This document shows positions 25,349-34,099 of a stretch of 64,000 nt of DNA, piece by piece (the stretch's first letter is position 1; every line of letters begins with the position of its first letter). The notes below the pieces were generated by a model. It searched no databases, was not told the DNA's origin, and saw nothing but the letters and a program-made list of their open reading frames with translations. Origin of the DNA: Paenibacillus taihuensis. GTDB taxonomy: Bacteria; Bacillota; Bacilli; Paenibacillales; Paenibacillaceae. The stretch is from NCBI RefSeq assembly GCF_003386535.1, contig NZ_QTTN01000019.1, forward strand, positions 1 to 64,000. The letters run 5' to 3'. The position numbers and the translations under genes are program-made.

Positions 25349-25413
25349 AAAAAAAGCCGTTACGGTGCAGATCCCGCGTTTCTCGCGAGGTCATCACCGG
25401 TAACGGCTTTTTA
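25349..25413. terminator. Bidirectional intrinsic terminator after the arginase-like gene
   Basis: AAAAAGCCGTTAC pairs with GTAACGGCTTTTT across a GGTG/CACC inner stem and a loop of about 25 nt. A-run and T-run on opposite sides would serve both this operon and the convergent regulator gene. Confidence 0.85.
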
Positions 25414-25420
25414 ATGGACT

Positions 25421-25485
25421 TTGAGTTGGGTTGAATCAAGTTGAGTTGAATCGAATTGAATTGAATTGAGTTGAGTTGAGTTGAG
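25421..25485. repeat. Pentanucleotide tandem repeat (TTGAG/TTGAA)n
   Basis: Thirteen consecutive 5-bp units, mostly TTGAG or TTGAA with two or three variants (TTGGG, TCAAG, TCGAA), fill 65 bp between the terminator and the 3' end of the convergent regulator gene. The last four units are identical. Confidence 0.9.
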
Positions 25486-25492
25486 TTTAACT

Positions 25493-27271
25493 CTACTCTA
25501 ATCCGTATTCTTTCATCTTGTTATAAAGGGTACCACGGGATACACCAAGCATCTTCGCTGCAGCACTTTTGTTGCCGGCAGTCTTTGATAGCGCATCGTT
25601 AATGAGCGACAGCTCATCACCTTCATTCGAAGCCGCTGTGCGAAGTCGGTTCTCGAATCCGGCGCCAGTTGCCGCGAAGAAGGAATCGGCATCATTCGAT
25701 TGCTGCGGCACTAAGCTCGGCTGCTTCGCTTGCAGAATCGGCGGCAGATGCTCCAGTGTAATGGTGTCGTCATCGCACAGGATCACACAACGCTCCAGCA
25801 CATTGCGCAGCTCGAGAATATTGCCCGGCCAGCTGTAATTCGAGAATGCGAGCATCACTTCCGGCGAAAGGGAAGAGAGCGGCTTCTGATATTGCAGCGA
25901 GAACTGCTTCAAGTACATCTGAATCATCGCCGGGATATCTTCGATTCGCTCGCGCAGCGGCGGGATCGAGATCGAGACGACATTAAGCGCGTAATAGAGG
26001 TCGGCGCGGAACGTGCCTTTCTCCACTTTGGCCGCGAGGTCTTGCGTCGATGCTGCAATGATGCGCGTGCGCAGCTCAATCGGCTTACTGCCTCCAGAGC
26101 GCACGATCGTCTGCTGCGACAAATAATGATACAGCTTCGCTTGAAGCTCGAGTGACAGCCTGTCGATCTCATTCAAGAACAGTGTGCCGTCCTTCGCGAG
26201 CTCCAGCTTGCCAGCTTGTCCGGATTCGCTGCCGGTGAAAGCGCCGCCCTGGAAGCCGAACAGCTCGGTCTCCAGCAAGCCCATCGGCATGATGCCGCAG
26301 TTAACGGAGAGGAACAGCTGCTCCGCCCGCGGGCTGGAGTTGTGAATGATTTGCGCCAGCTGCTCTTTGCCGACGCCGGATTCGCCAATAAGGAGAACAG
26401 GGGTGTCAGCAGCTGCAACTTTGCGCGCCCATTGAATGACGCGGAAGATGGCAGGACCTTTGCCTTTTACAATCGAGAACAGGTCCGTATTCGCCGCACG
26501 ATGCTGATGCGCGTACGTGTGAGCGCTCGTCAGCTGTTCATTCAGCTTCACCAGCTGCGTGATGTCTTGCTCAGCAGCGATGCCGCCGATAATTGTTCCT
26601 TCCGCATCGCGAACAGGGGACGCATTAATCAGAACATGCGTATCCGAGCGCGGGCGGTGATACGTATTGCGAATGAGTCTGCCTTCGTCGAGAATTTTGA
26701 GCACCATTAGCGTTTCTTTCTCAAAATGTTCCCCGATTCTACGGCCAAGTATGTCCGCCTTCGGCAAATGATAAATGTCCTCCGCAACCGGATTCCAGCA
26801 AATAACCTCGCCGCTCCGATCCACGACTGTGACTGCTTCTGTAACAGTCTCCGCTAATGACCGGAAATAGGCTGACCAACGCTGCTGTTCTTTCATACTG
26901 TAGCTTAATAAGGCATGTAGCGGCACATAACCCAGTATCTCGCTGTCATTATCGTCTGTAACAACTAATGGACGATCGTTAATCATTTGTTCCCCGGTTT
27001 GAAGATCCGCAGAAATGCGGCACTTGCTTGAACTGAAAGGGAGCTCCCGAAGTGCCGGAGCAGCCGCATCATTGCGATTGGGCAGGCAGCGTTCAATAAG
27101 GACGCGTTCTTCAGATTGAATTAGAATGGCGCGATCACTTGCAGAACCGTCCGCAATTTCAATGATGACTGCGGAATGCTTAGTGAGCGCATCGATTACT
27201 TGCGCAATGCTAACGTCAGAAGGAAGCAGAATGAAATTGGTGTTCAAGTAGTGCTGTTCAATTTTGAACAT
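25493..27271 (-). CDS. Sigma-54-dependent transcriptional activator (RocR-like)
   Basis: A 592-residue regulator. An N-terminal sensing region with a PAS-like domain (about 130-255, for example VTVVDRSGEVICWNPVAEDIY) precedes the AAA+ domain (about 275-510) and a C-terminal Fis-type helix-turn-helix (KSAAAKMLGVSRGTLYNKMKEYGLE). The AAA+ domain has Walker A GESGVGKE, the sigma-54-contacting GAFTG loop, and a Walker B reading GTLFLNEID, with Asn where Asp is usual. I chose ATG 27271, preceded by GGAGAGGA; the longer frame is probably not translated. Position between the arginase and proline operons suggests it controls arginine/proline catabolism, as RocR does in Bacillus. Confidence 0.88.
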   Translation of the reverse strand: MFKIEQHYLNTNFILLPSDVSIAQVIDALTKHSAVIIEIADGSASDRAILIQSEERVLIERCLPNRNDAAAPALRELPFSSSKCRISADLQTGEQMINDRPLVVTDDNDSEILGYVPLHALLSYSMKEQQRWSAYFRSLAETVTEAVTVVDRSGEVICWNPVAEDIYHLPKADILGRRIGEHFEKETLMVLKILDEGRLIRNTYHRPRSDTHVLINASPVRDAEGTIIGGIAAEQDITQLVKLNEQLTSAHTYAHQHRAANTDLFSIVKGKGPAIFRVIQWARKVAAADTPVLLIGESGVGKEQLAQIIHNSSPRAEQLFLSVNCGIMPMGLLETELFGFQGGAFTGSESGQAGKLELAKDGTLFLNEIDRLSLELQAKLYHYLSQQTIVRSGGSKPIELRTRIIAASTQDLAAKVEKGTFRADLYYALNVVSISIPPLRERIEDIPAMIQMYLKQFSLQYQKPLSSLSPEVMLAFSNYSWPGNILELRNVLERCVILCDDDTITLEHLPPILQAKQPSLVPQQSNDADSFFAATGAGFENRLRTAASNEGDELSLINDALSKTAGNKSAAAKMLGVSRGTLYNKMKEYGLE

Positions 27272-27455
27272 AGATGTCCTCTCCACTTGAGTGATTTGCA
27301 CTAAATTTACCATACACATAACGGTTAGATCAATCGTGTCAGATGAACAATTGAACAGTGTATAAATGTCCAAACAGGTGGATAAACATGAATTTTGAAC
27401 ACACACTGTTCAAAAACGCTGTCATATTGTATAATCCAAATAGACAAATTGAACA
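27241..27455. promoter_or_regulatory. Intergenic array of TTGAACA/TGTTCAA heptamers
   Basis: The heptamer TTGAACA or its complement occurs at 27241-27247, 27255-27261 with 27264-27270 (inverted pair), 27351-27357, 27395-27401 with 27407-27413 (inverted pair with 5-bp spacer) and 27449-27455. One pair overlaps the regulator's own start region and the other overlaps the -35 box of the putB promoter. The pattern suggests operator sites controlling both divergent genes. Confidence 0.7.
27407..27435 (+). promoter_or_regulatory. Candidate sigma-A promoter for the proline catabolic genes
   Basis: TGTTCA (27407-27412), a 17-bp spacer, and a perfect TATAAT (27430-27435), about 50 bp before the proline dehydrogenase start. 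The -35 box lies inside one arm of a TTGAACA palindrome. Confidence 0.6.
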
Positions 27456-27485
27456 ACATTGTACAACTCCACGGGGGAATCGAGC

Positions 27486-28400
27486 ATGGAAATGATGCTA
27501 CGCAACATGTTTCAAGCGCTGGGCAAGAGCCGGTCAGCGAACCGACTTGCCAAGAAATACGGCCTGCGCTTTGGCGCAGCACGTTTCGTTGCAGGCGAGA
27601 CGATTAAACAATCGATCGACGCCGTTCGCAAATTGAATGAGGATGGCCGCGTCGCAACGCTGGACCATCTCGGTGAATTTGTATTTAGTGAAGCGGAAGC
27701 AGCGGAGTCCGCTGATATGTGCATTCAGACGCTTGATGCGATCGCAAGCTCAGGCGTGCAATCCAACCTGTCGCTGAAGATGACGTCGCTTGGACTTGAT
27801 ATTAGCAGAGACCTTTGCGTCAGCAATATGAAGCGCATCCTGAACCGGGCAAGAATGCACAACAACTTCGTGCGTATCGACATGGAAGACTACGCGCACT
27901 GCCAAGTCTCGCTGGATATTTACCGCGAGCTTCGCCAAGAGTTCGATAATGTCGGTATCGTTATTCAAGCTTATTTATTCAGAACAGAGCAAGATATTGC
28001 CGATCTGAACGAGCTGAACGCGAACCTTCGGCTCGTGAAAGGCGCTTATAAGGAGTCGCCTGAGGTTGCTTTTCCCGAGAAGAAAGACGTGGATGACAAC
28101 CTGAAGAAGATTATCAAACAGCATTTATTAAACGGCAATTATACAGCAGTCGCTTCCCACGACGAAGCGATCATTAATTACACGAAGACGCTTGTGAACG
28201 AGCATGGCATCGCGAAGGATCGCTTCGAGTTCCAGATGCTGTACGGGATCTGCGAGGATCTCCAGAAGCAGCTCTCGCAAGAAGGCTACAAAGTACGCGT
28301 GTATGTACCTTATGGCGTGGACTGGTTCGGTTATTTCATGCGCCGCCTGGCGGAGCGTCCGGCCAACGTATGGTTCGTGCTGAAGAACATGTTTAAATAA
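27486..28400 (+). CDS. putB: Proline dehydrogenase
   Basis: A 304-residue FAD-dependent enzyme that oxidises proline to pyrroline-5-carboxylate at the membrane. It matches the short, monofunctional Firmicute type: LSLKMTSLGLDIS, FVRIDMEDYAHCQVSLDIY, IVIQAYLFRTEQDI, LRLVKGAYKES, and FEFQMLYGICEDLQ followed by VRVYVPYGVDWFGYFMRRLAERPAN, the flavin and substrate-binding C-terminus. I chose ATG 27486, preceded by GGGGGAA. The P5C dehydrogenase gene follows after 30 bp, so the two complete proline to glutamate. The upstream region has a heptamer array and a sigma-A promoter. Confidence 0.93.
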   Translation: MEMMLRNMFQALGKSRSANRLAKKYGLRFGAARFVAGETIKQSIDAVRKLNEDGRVATLDHLGEFVFSEAEAAESADMCIQTLDAIASSGVQSNLSLKMTSLGLDISRDLCVSNMKRILNRARMHNNFVRIDMEDYAHCQVSLDIYRELRQEFDNVGIVIQAYLFRTEQDIADLNELNANLRLVKGAYKESPEVAFPEKKDVDDNLKKIIKQHLLNGNYTAVASHDEAIINYTKTLVNEHGIAKDRFEFQMLYGICEDLQKQLSQEGYKVRVYVPYGVDWFGYFMRRLAERPANVWFVLKNMFK

Positions 28401-28430
28401 TAAACCGGGTAAACGGAGAGGAGCCTTACT

Positions 28431-30002
28431 ATGACTACAACTTACACAGAAGTAAAACCATATGCAAATGAGCCGTTCACGAATTTCGCTCTCGAAGAGA
28501 ACAAGCAAGCGCTGCAAGCCGCAATTGCGAAAGTAAAGTCGGAGCTTGGCCGTAACTATCCGCTTACAATCGGCGGCAACAAGATCGAGACGGAAGCAAA
28601 AATCACATCGATCAATCCAGGTAACATTGACGAAGTTGTCGGTTCTGTAAGCAAAGCGGATCAACAGCTGGCTGAACAAGCGATGCAAGCCGCACTCGCA
28701 ACGTTTGAAACGTGGAAGAAGGTTCCTGCTCGCGAGCGTGCTGAATACTTGTTCCAAGCAGCGAAGCTGATGCGTGAACGCAAGCATGAATTCTCCGCAC
28801 TCATGATGGTCGAATCCGGCAAGAACTACGTAGAAGCTGACGTGGATACAGCTGAAGCGATCGACTTCCTCGAGTTCTATGCACGTGAAGCGATCCGACT
28901 GAGCAAAGTGGATCAGACATTGCCGCTTACGAAGATTCCGGGCGAAGACAATAAAGTGACGTACATTCCACTGGGCGTTGGCGTTATTATTCCACCGTGG
29001 AACTTCCCGCTCGCAATCTGTGTCGGCATGACAGCTGCAGCAGTTGTTTCGGGTAACACGGTACTCTTGAAGCCGGCATCGACAACTCCGGTTATCGCAC
29101 ATAAATTTATGGCTCTTATGGAAGAAGTGGGCTTGCCCGCCGGCGTAATCAACTTCATTCCAGGCAGCGGCGCAGAAGTAGGCGACTACCTGACGACGCA
29201 TCCGAAGACACGTTTCATCAGCTTCACTGGCTCGAAGGAAGTTGGTCTTCGCATCAACAAGCTTGCGGCAGATACGGTTCCGGGCCAAATCTGGATCAAG
29301 CGCGTCATTGCAGAGATGGGCGGTAAAGACGGTATCGTCGTGGACGAAACGGCAGATCTGGAAGCAGCTGCAGCGGCAATTGTCGCATCGGCATTCGGTT
29401 TCCAAGGTCAGAAGTGCTCCGCCGGCTCCCGCGCGATCATCGTTGAGTCGGTTTACGATCAAGTTGCTGAGCGTGTCGTTGAATTGACGAAGCTACTGCA
29501 AGTCGGACCGCAAGAAGAGAACTTCGCGGCAGGTCCGGTAATCGACAAGACGTCGTATGAGCGGATTCTGAACTATATCGAGGTTGGCAAGCAAGAAGGT
29601 ACGCTGCTTGTTGGCGGCGACAAAGCAGAAGGCAACGGCTACTATATTCAGCCAACTGTCTTCGGTGATGTGAGCGGCAAGGCGCGTATCATGCAGGAAG
29701 AGATCTTCGGACCTGTATTGGCACTGGCAAAAGCGAAGGATTGGCAAGAAGCGATCGCGATGTACAACGATACAGAGTTCGGCCTGACGGGTTCGTACTT
29801 CTCGACAGACGAAGCGCGCATCGCAGAAGCGCTTGAGACTGTACACTGCGGCAACCTTTACATCAACCGTAAGTGCACAGGCGCACTTGTAGGCGTGCAT
29901 CCGTTCGGCGGCTTCAACATGTCCGGTACGGACTCCAAAGCCGGGGGCTACGACTACCTGCTTCTCTTCACACAAGCGAAACTGACTTCCCGCAAAATGT
30001 AA
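28431..30002 (+). CDS. rocA: L-glutamate gamma-semialdehyde (1-pyrroline-5-carboxylate) dehydrogenase
   Basis: A 523-residue NAD-dependent aldehyde dehydrogenase that oxidises glutamate semialdehyde to glutamate. Family motifs: [41 protein letters not shown], the catalytic Glu in [14 protein letters not shown], the catalytic Cys in [13 protein letters not shown], and EEIFGPVLA. Length and the [42 protein letters not shown] segment are typical of RocA/PutC. GGAGAGGAG precedes ATG 28431. It is co-transcribed with proline dehydrogenase and also completes the arginine route begun by RocF and RocD. Confidence 0.93.
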   Translation: MTTTYTEVKPYANEPFTNFALEENKQALQAAIAKVKSELGRNYPLTIGGNKIETEAKITSINPGNIDEVVGSVSKADQQLAEQAMQAALATFETWKKVPARERAEYLFQAAKLMRERKHEFSALMMVESGKNYVEADVDTAEAIDFLEFYAREAIRLSKVDQTLPLTKIPGEDNKVTYIPLGVGVIIPPWNFPLAICVGMTAAAVVSGNTVLLKPASTTPVIAHKFMALMEEVGLPAGVINFIPGSGAEVGDYLTTHPKTRFISFTGSKEVGLRINKLAADTVPGQIWIKRVIAEMGGKDGIVVDETADLEAAAAAIVASAFGFQGQKCSAGSRAIIVESVYDQVAERVVELTKLLQVGPQEENFAAGPVIDKTSYERILNYIEVGKQEGTLLVGGDKAEGNGYYIQPTVFGDVSGKARIMQEEIFGPVLALAKAKDWQEAIAMYNDTEFGLTGSYFSTDEARIAEALETVHCGNLYINRKCTGALVGVHPFGGFNMSGTDSKAGGYDYLLLFTQAKLTSRKM

Positions 30003-30010
30003 TGAGCTTT

Positions 30011-30046
30011 GCGGCCCTCTACCCAGCTGGTTAGAGGGCCTTCTCT
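30011..30046 (+). terminator. Probable intrinsic terminator after rocA
   Basis: GGCCCTCTA (30013-30021) pairs with TAGAGGGCC (30032-30040), followed by TTCTCT. The weak T-run may allow read-through into the glutamate dehydrogenase gene. Confidence 0.6.
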
Positions 30047-30104
30047 ATGCCAAAGTAGCAGTCGCAGCAGCAAGGTTTTCCATAAACCCAAGGGGGATAT
30101 CAGG

Positions 30105-31364
30105 ATGCTTAACGTCAAAGAAAAAGAAAATGTCGATGTACTCGCAAGAACGCAGCAAGTGATTGAAACGGCTCTAACTAAGCTCGGATATGACAGCGCT
30201 TACTACGAGCTGTTGAAGGAGCCGCTGCGACTTTTGACTGTCCGTATCCCTGTTAAGATGGACGATGGCAAGGTGAAGGTGTTCACTGGCTATCGCGCAC
30301 AACATAATGATGCTGTCGGCCCGACTAAAGGCGGCGTTCGGTTCCATCCGGACGTTACGGAGGAGGAAGTAAAGGCGCTCTCGATGTGGATGAGCATCAA
30401 GTGCGGCTTGACGAATCTGCCATACGGCGGAGGAAAAGGCGGCATTCAGTGCGATCCGCGCACAATGTCTTTTGGCGAATTGGAGCGTCTGAGCCGTGGT
30501 TATGTACGAGCAATCAGCCAGCTCGTTGGTCCAACGAAAGACATTCCCGCGCCAGACGTGTTCACGAATGCGCAAATTATGGCTTGGATGATGGACGAGT
30601 ACAGCCGTATCCGCGAATTCGACTCGCCGGGCTTCATTACAGGCAAGCCGCTCGTGCTTGGCGGTTCGATCGGCCGCGAATCGTCGACGGCGCAAGGCGT
30701 GAGCATCGTGCTGCATGAAGCTGCCGCTGTTCTTGGCATCCCGATTCAAGGCGCGCGCGTTATTATTCAAGGCTTCGGCAATGCAGGCAGCTATTTGGCC
30801 AAGTTCCTTCACGATGCAGGCGCGAACGTGGTTGGCATCTCGGATGCCGCAGGCGCGCTGTACAATCCGAATGGCCTCGACATTGACCATTTGATGGATC
30901 GCAGAGATTCGTTCGGCTGCGTGACGAACCTATTTCCGAACCGAATTACAAATCAGGAATTATTGATCCAAGATTGCGATATCCTAATTCCAGCGGCTAT
31001 CGAGAACCAAATTACCGAAGACAATGCCTATTTGATCAAAGCGAAGCTGCTGGTCGAAGCGGCGAATGGCCCGACGACACAGGCGGCGACCGAGATTTTG
31101 ACCAAACGGGGCATTATGATTGTACCTGACGTGCTTGCAAGCGCAGGCGGCGTCGTGGTGTCGTACTTCGAGTGGGTACAGAACAATCAGGGGTTCTATT
31201 GGACCGAAGAAGAAGTGAACACGCGGCTCAAGAAGATTCTCGTCGACGCGTTCAATAACGTGTATCATACTTCGCTCGAGAAGAAGACAGACATGCGTTT
31301 GTCTGCATATATGGTAGGACTTAAGCGCACAGCTGAAGCTGTGAAATGGCGGGGGTGGGTCTAA
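30105..31364 (+). CDS. rocG: NAD-dependent glutamate dehydrogenase (Glu/Leu/Phe/Val family)
   Basis: A 419-residue dehydrogenase converting glutamate to 2-oxoglutarate and ammonium. Seen: FTGYRAQHNDAVGPTKGGVRFHP, the catalytic Lys-bearing SIKCGLTNLPYGGGKGGI, the catalytic Asp in IPAPDVFTN, and the Rossmann motif IQGFGNAGSYLAKFLH. The length matches RocG/GudB of Bacillus. I chose ATG 30105 after AGGGGG; the longer frame starts inside the preceding terminator hairpin. It follows the proline genes and overlaps no neighbour; the malic enzyme gene begins 1 bp after its stop, so the two are probably coupled. RocG and GudB cannot be told apart by eye. Confidence 0.9.
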   Translation: MLNVKEKENVDVLARTQQVIETALTKLGYDSAYYELLKEPLRLLTVRIPVKMDDGKVKVFTGYRAQHNDAVGPTKGGVRFHPDVTEEEVKALSMWMSIKCGLTNLPYGGGKGGIQCDPRTMSFGELERLSRGYVRAISQLVGPTKDIPAPDVFTNAQIMAWMMDEYSRIREFDSPGFITGKPLVLGGSIGRESSTAQGVSIVLHEAAAVLGIPIQGARVIIQGFGNAGSYLAKFLHDAGANVVGISDAAGALYNPNGLDIDHLMDRRDSFGCVTNLFPNRITNQELLIQDCDILIPAAIENQITEDNAYLIKAKLLVEAANGPTTQAATEILTKRGIMIVPDVLASAGGVVVSYFEWVQNNQGFYWTEEEVNTRLKKILVDAFNNVYHTSLEKKTDMRLSAYMVGLKRTAEAVKWRGWV

Positions 31365-31365
31365 A

Positions 31366-32772
31366 ATGGCAAAAACAAGCATTATCTTTCGACTAGAGCT
31401 GGATCATAAGAAGGTGACCTTCGCGGATGTAGCGGCGACGCTAAGCAAGACAGGAGGAGACATCACGTCCATTGACGTGATTCGTCCAGGTCATGAAACT
31501 TCTACGCGTGACATCACGGTGGATCTGCCGGATAAGAACGAAGCGGCGACGGTTGAAGCGCTGCGTAATCTGGATGGCGTGACTGTCATTAACGTCTCGG
31601 ACCGGACGTTCCTTGTTCACTTGGGCGGCAAAATCACGATCCAGCCGACGCTGCCGATCAAGAACCGCGACGATCTCTCCAAAGTGTACACGCCTGGCGT
31701 GGCCAAGGTTTGTGCGGCGATTGCGGAAAATCCGAACAAGGCTTATTCGCTCACGATTAAGCGGAACACCGTAGCTGTCGTATCGGATGGCACAGCAGTG
31801 CTCGGTCTGGGCGATATCGGTCCGCATGCAGCGGCGCCAGTGATGGAAGGGAAGGCGATGTTGTTCAAGCAGCTAGCCGGCGTAGACGCATTCCCGATCT
31901 GTCTGGATACGAAGGATACGGAGGAAATTATCCGCACGATCAAAGCGATGAGCCCGATCTTCGGCGGCATTAACCTCGAGGATATTGCTTCTCCGCGCTG
32001 CTTCGAGATCGAGACGAGGCTCGCTGATGAGCTGGACATCCCTGTGTTCCATGACGATCAGCATGGTACGGCGGTGGTTGTTATCGCAGGCTTGCTCAAT
32101 GCGCTGAAGGTAGTAGGCAAGCGGATGGAGAACATTCGCGTCGTTGTGAACGGCATCGGTGCAGCAGGGGTTTCGATCTGTAAAATGCTGCTGCAAGCCG
32201 GCGTGAAGCGGCTCGTGCCGGTTGACCGTGACGGCGCAATTGTCCGCGGCGGCAAGTATGATCATCATCCGATGTGGCAGTGGCTTGCGGATCAGCCTCA
32301 GGTTGAGGCGAACGAATGTGACTTGAAGTCGGTTATCGAAGGTGCGGACGTCTTCATTGGTGTCTCACGCGGCCGATTGTTGAATGGGGACGATGTGAAG
32401 AAGATGGCACCAGGCAGCATCGTATTCGCGATGGCGAACCCGGAGCCGGAGATTTCGCCGGAAGAAGCGCTGCCGCATGTTGCCGTATTCGCGACCGGCC
32501 GCAGTGATTATCCGAACCAAATCAACAACGTGCTCGTGTTCCCTGGGTTGTTCCGCGGAGCGCTAGACTGCCGTGCGCGGCGTATCAACGAGCCGATGAA
32601 GATGGCGGCTGCCCGCGCTATTGCTTCAGTCGTTTCCGGGAGCGAGCTGAATGCGGATTACATAATCCCGAGCATATTCAACGATCAAGTCGTCGCGAAT
32701 GTACGCAAGGCGGTCATTGAAGCGGCGATCTTGACGAACGTCGCGCGCAGAACGCCGCCGGAGTTCCGTTAA
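31366..32772 (+). CDS. NAD-dependent malic enzyme with N-terminal ACT domain
   Basis: A 468-residue enzyme decarboxylating malate to pyruvate. An ACT regulatory domain (about 1-75, KTSIIFRLELDHKKVTFADVAATLSK) precedes the catalytic part, with the Tyr in KVYTPGVAKVC, the Lys in SPIFGGINLEDI and neighbouring metal ligands, FHDDQHGTAVVVIAGLLNAL, and the NAD-binding VVNGIGAAGVSICKMLLQAG. GTG-free start ATG 31366 follows GGGGGTGGG within the previous gene. Placed after glutamate dehydrogenase, it would turn carbon from glutamate that has passed through the TCA cycle to malate into pyruvate. The ACT domain implies allosteric control by an amino acid; which one is unknown. Confidence 0.9.
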   Translation: MAKTSIIFRLELDHKKVTFADVAATLSKTGGDITSIDVIRPGHETSTRDITVDLPDKNEAATVEALRNLDGVTVINVSDRTFLVHLGGKITIQPTLPIKNRDDLSKVYTPGVAKVCAAIAENPNKAYSLTIKRNTVAVVSDGTAVLGLGDIGPHAAAPVMEGKAMLFKQLAGVDAFPICLDTKDTEEIIRTIKAMSPIFGGINLEDIASPRCFEIETRLADELDIPVFHDDQHGTAVVVIAGLLNALKVVGKRMENIRVVVNGIGAAGVSICKMLLQAGVKRLVPVDRDGAIVRGGKYDHHPMWQWLADQPQVEANECDLKSVIEGADVFIGVSRGRLLNGDDVKKMAPGSIVFAMANPEPEISPEEALPHVAVFATGRSDYPNQINNVLVFPGLFRGALDCRARRINEPMKMAAARAIASVVSGSELNADYIIPSIFNDQVVANVRKAVIEAAILTNVARRTPPEFR

Positions 32773-32791
32773 TAGTCGTTAAAAGTAACAT

Positions 32792-32823
32792 GCCGCTGTT
32801 AACTGAAACAGCGGCTTTTTTGT
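32792..32823 (+). terminator. Intrinsic terminator after the malic enzyme gene
   Basis: GCCGCTGTT, loop AACTGA, AACAGCGGC (32807-32815) and a T-run. Confidence 0.92.
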
Positions 32824-32919
32824 GTTTAGTCATTTGGAAAATAACGGTCCTAGGAAATTCGAAGTGGTAAGGAGCGAATAACGCACGCTATAATGATAGG
32901 CAGAGAGGGGCGTGCGGGA

Positions 32920-33831
32920 GTGACATACAGTTTAGATATTAGATTCAAACCGCTTTACGAAGTCATCAGCAGCTTGCATGCCTATATTTGCAAGAAATCG
33001 CATAAGAAATTGGATTTGACGGAAACATGGCCTAAGCAGGCAAGACAGAGGTTTACGCCTGAGTTAGTGGAAATACTAGATAGTTTGAGCATCGACGGGG
33101 ATTGGAAGCTTACCTATCTGCTCGTTTTTTTATGCCCGAATGAAGATGCTGCCGGATTTGCCGAGTGGCTCAGAGGACTGACGGCAGGTGCATTGTATGA
33201 ATTGATGTCGCCATACGGCAATCAATTTCCCGCGAATATGACCGTGTTTCGTGATCGGACTGCGAAATTGTTCGAGCTTTGGGACAAGCAATATTTTCAG
33301 CATATCGATACGGCACTCATCAATCGGCTGGACGAAGACGTGCGTATTCGCAAGCAAGCGCTTCCTTCGTTGGACCCGGCTCAATTCGTGGACGAGACAT
33401 CGAACGGGTTATACTTTGAGCCGGTAAAAGGACTTGAGAAGCTGGTGCTCATGCCTCAATATCACTTTCAACCGTTCAACGTCGTTCATCATTACGGAAG
33501 CTTAACGGTCTGTCATTATGCCGCAAGAATTGATATGGACGAAGATGACTTTCTGTCGACGCATGAGTATCGCATGATTCGCAGCGTGGCGGAACGGAGC
33601 CGGCTCAAAATATTGCGGTTTCTGCACAAAGGACCGCGCTCGTTTATTGAGATTGTTCGCCATCTGGAGCTCTCGAAAGGCATTACTCACGACCATATTG
33701 CAAAGCTGCGGCATGCCGGCATGTTGACCGCTCATTTCGAAGGCGAGACGCTAACGGTATACAGCTTACGAATCGGCGCGTTGGCTCAGATGTACGGCAA
33801 GCTGATGGAATATATCGAGAGAGCCGAATAG
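32920..33831 (+). CDS. ArsR-like winged-helix regulator with a long N-terminal domain
   Basis: A 303-residue protein. Residues about 1-210 form an unfamiliar, mostly helical domain resembling the N-terminal part of DUF5937-type regulators; residues about 215-285 hold an ArsR-type winged helix (YRMIRSVAERSRLKILRFLHKGPRSFIEIVRHLELSKGITHDHIAKLRHAGML). GTG 32920 follows GAGAGGGG at 8-9 nt; ATG 32893 would fall on a TATAAT-like promoter box and is unlikely. It lies directly before the peptide-type ABC importer, with a terminator between them, and may regulate that operon. The ligand is unknown. Confidence 0.75.
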   Translation: MTYSLDIRFKPLYEVISSLHAYICKKSHKKLDLTETWPKQARQRFTPELVEILDSLSIDGDWKLTYLLVFLCPNEDAAGFAEWLRGLTAGALYELMSPYGNQFPANMTVFRDRTAKLFELWDKQYFQHIDTALINRLDEDVRIRKQALPSLDPAQFVDETSNGLYFEPVKGLEKLVLMPQYHFQPFNVVHHYGSLTVCHYAARIDMDEDDFLSTHEYRMIRSVAERSRLKILRFLHKGPRSFIEIVRHLELSKGITHDHIAKLRHAGMLTAHFEGETLTVYSLRIGALAQMYGKLMEYIERAE

Positions 33832-33861
33832 CTATACCGAGAAACTTATAAAAGAATTAAG

Positions 33862-33905
33862 CCATTTTCACATCGTTCTTGACGGTGCGGAAATGGTTTT
33901 TTTAT
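33862..33905 (+). terminator. Intrinsic terminator after the ArsR-like gene
   Basis: CCATTT (33862-33867) pairs with AAATGG (33891-33896), extended by CAC/GTG inside, followed by a 7-nt T-run. Confidence 0.8.
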
Positions 33906-33988
33906 GATTTGCGACAGGGAGCGAGGGGTTGGGTTTCCAAACTTTCCGAATAATTCTTTTCTTAAAGAAATATTTATATAGTTCTCTA

Positions 33989-34017
33989 TTTACAGAACTG
34001 ATACACAGTCCTATAAT
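33989..34017 (+). promoter_or_regulatory. Sigma-A promoter for the peptide-type ABC importer
   Basis: TTTACA (33989-33994), a 17-bp spacer and TATAAT (34012-34017), about 80 bp before the binding-protein gene. Confidence 0.7.
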
Positions 34018-34099
34018 AAGGGCATCAACAATGTTGAGTAATTCAATCGGAATTATAAAATATTGATTAGATCCATTTATTTCGGGAGGTTGTTCAAAG

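Noticed and set aside
30030-30052. Sigma-54 promoter (GG-N10-GC) before glutamate dehydrogenase
   Set aside because: The GG-N10-GC spacing occurs, but the flanking bases match the TGGCAC/TTGC consensus poorly and the site overlaps a terminator hairpin.
32893-32919. ATG 32893 as start of the ArsR-like gene
   Set aside because: That ATG is part of a TATAAT-like box and has no ribosome-binding site; GTG 32920 does.
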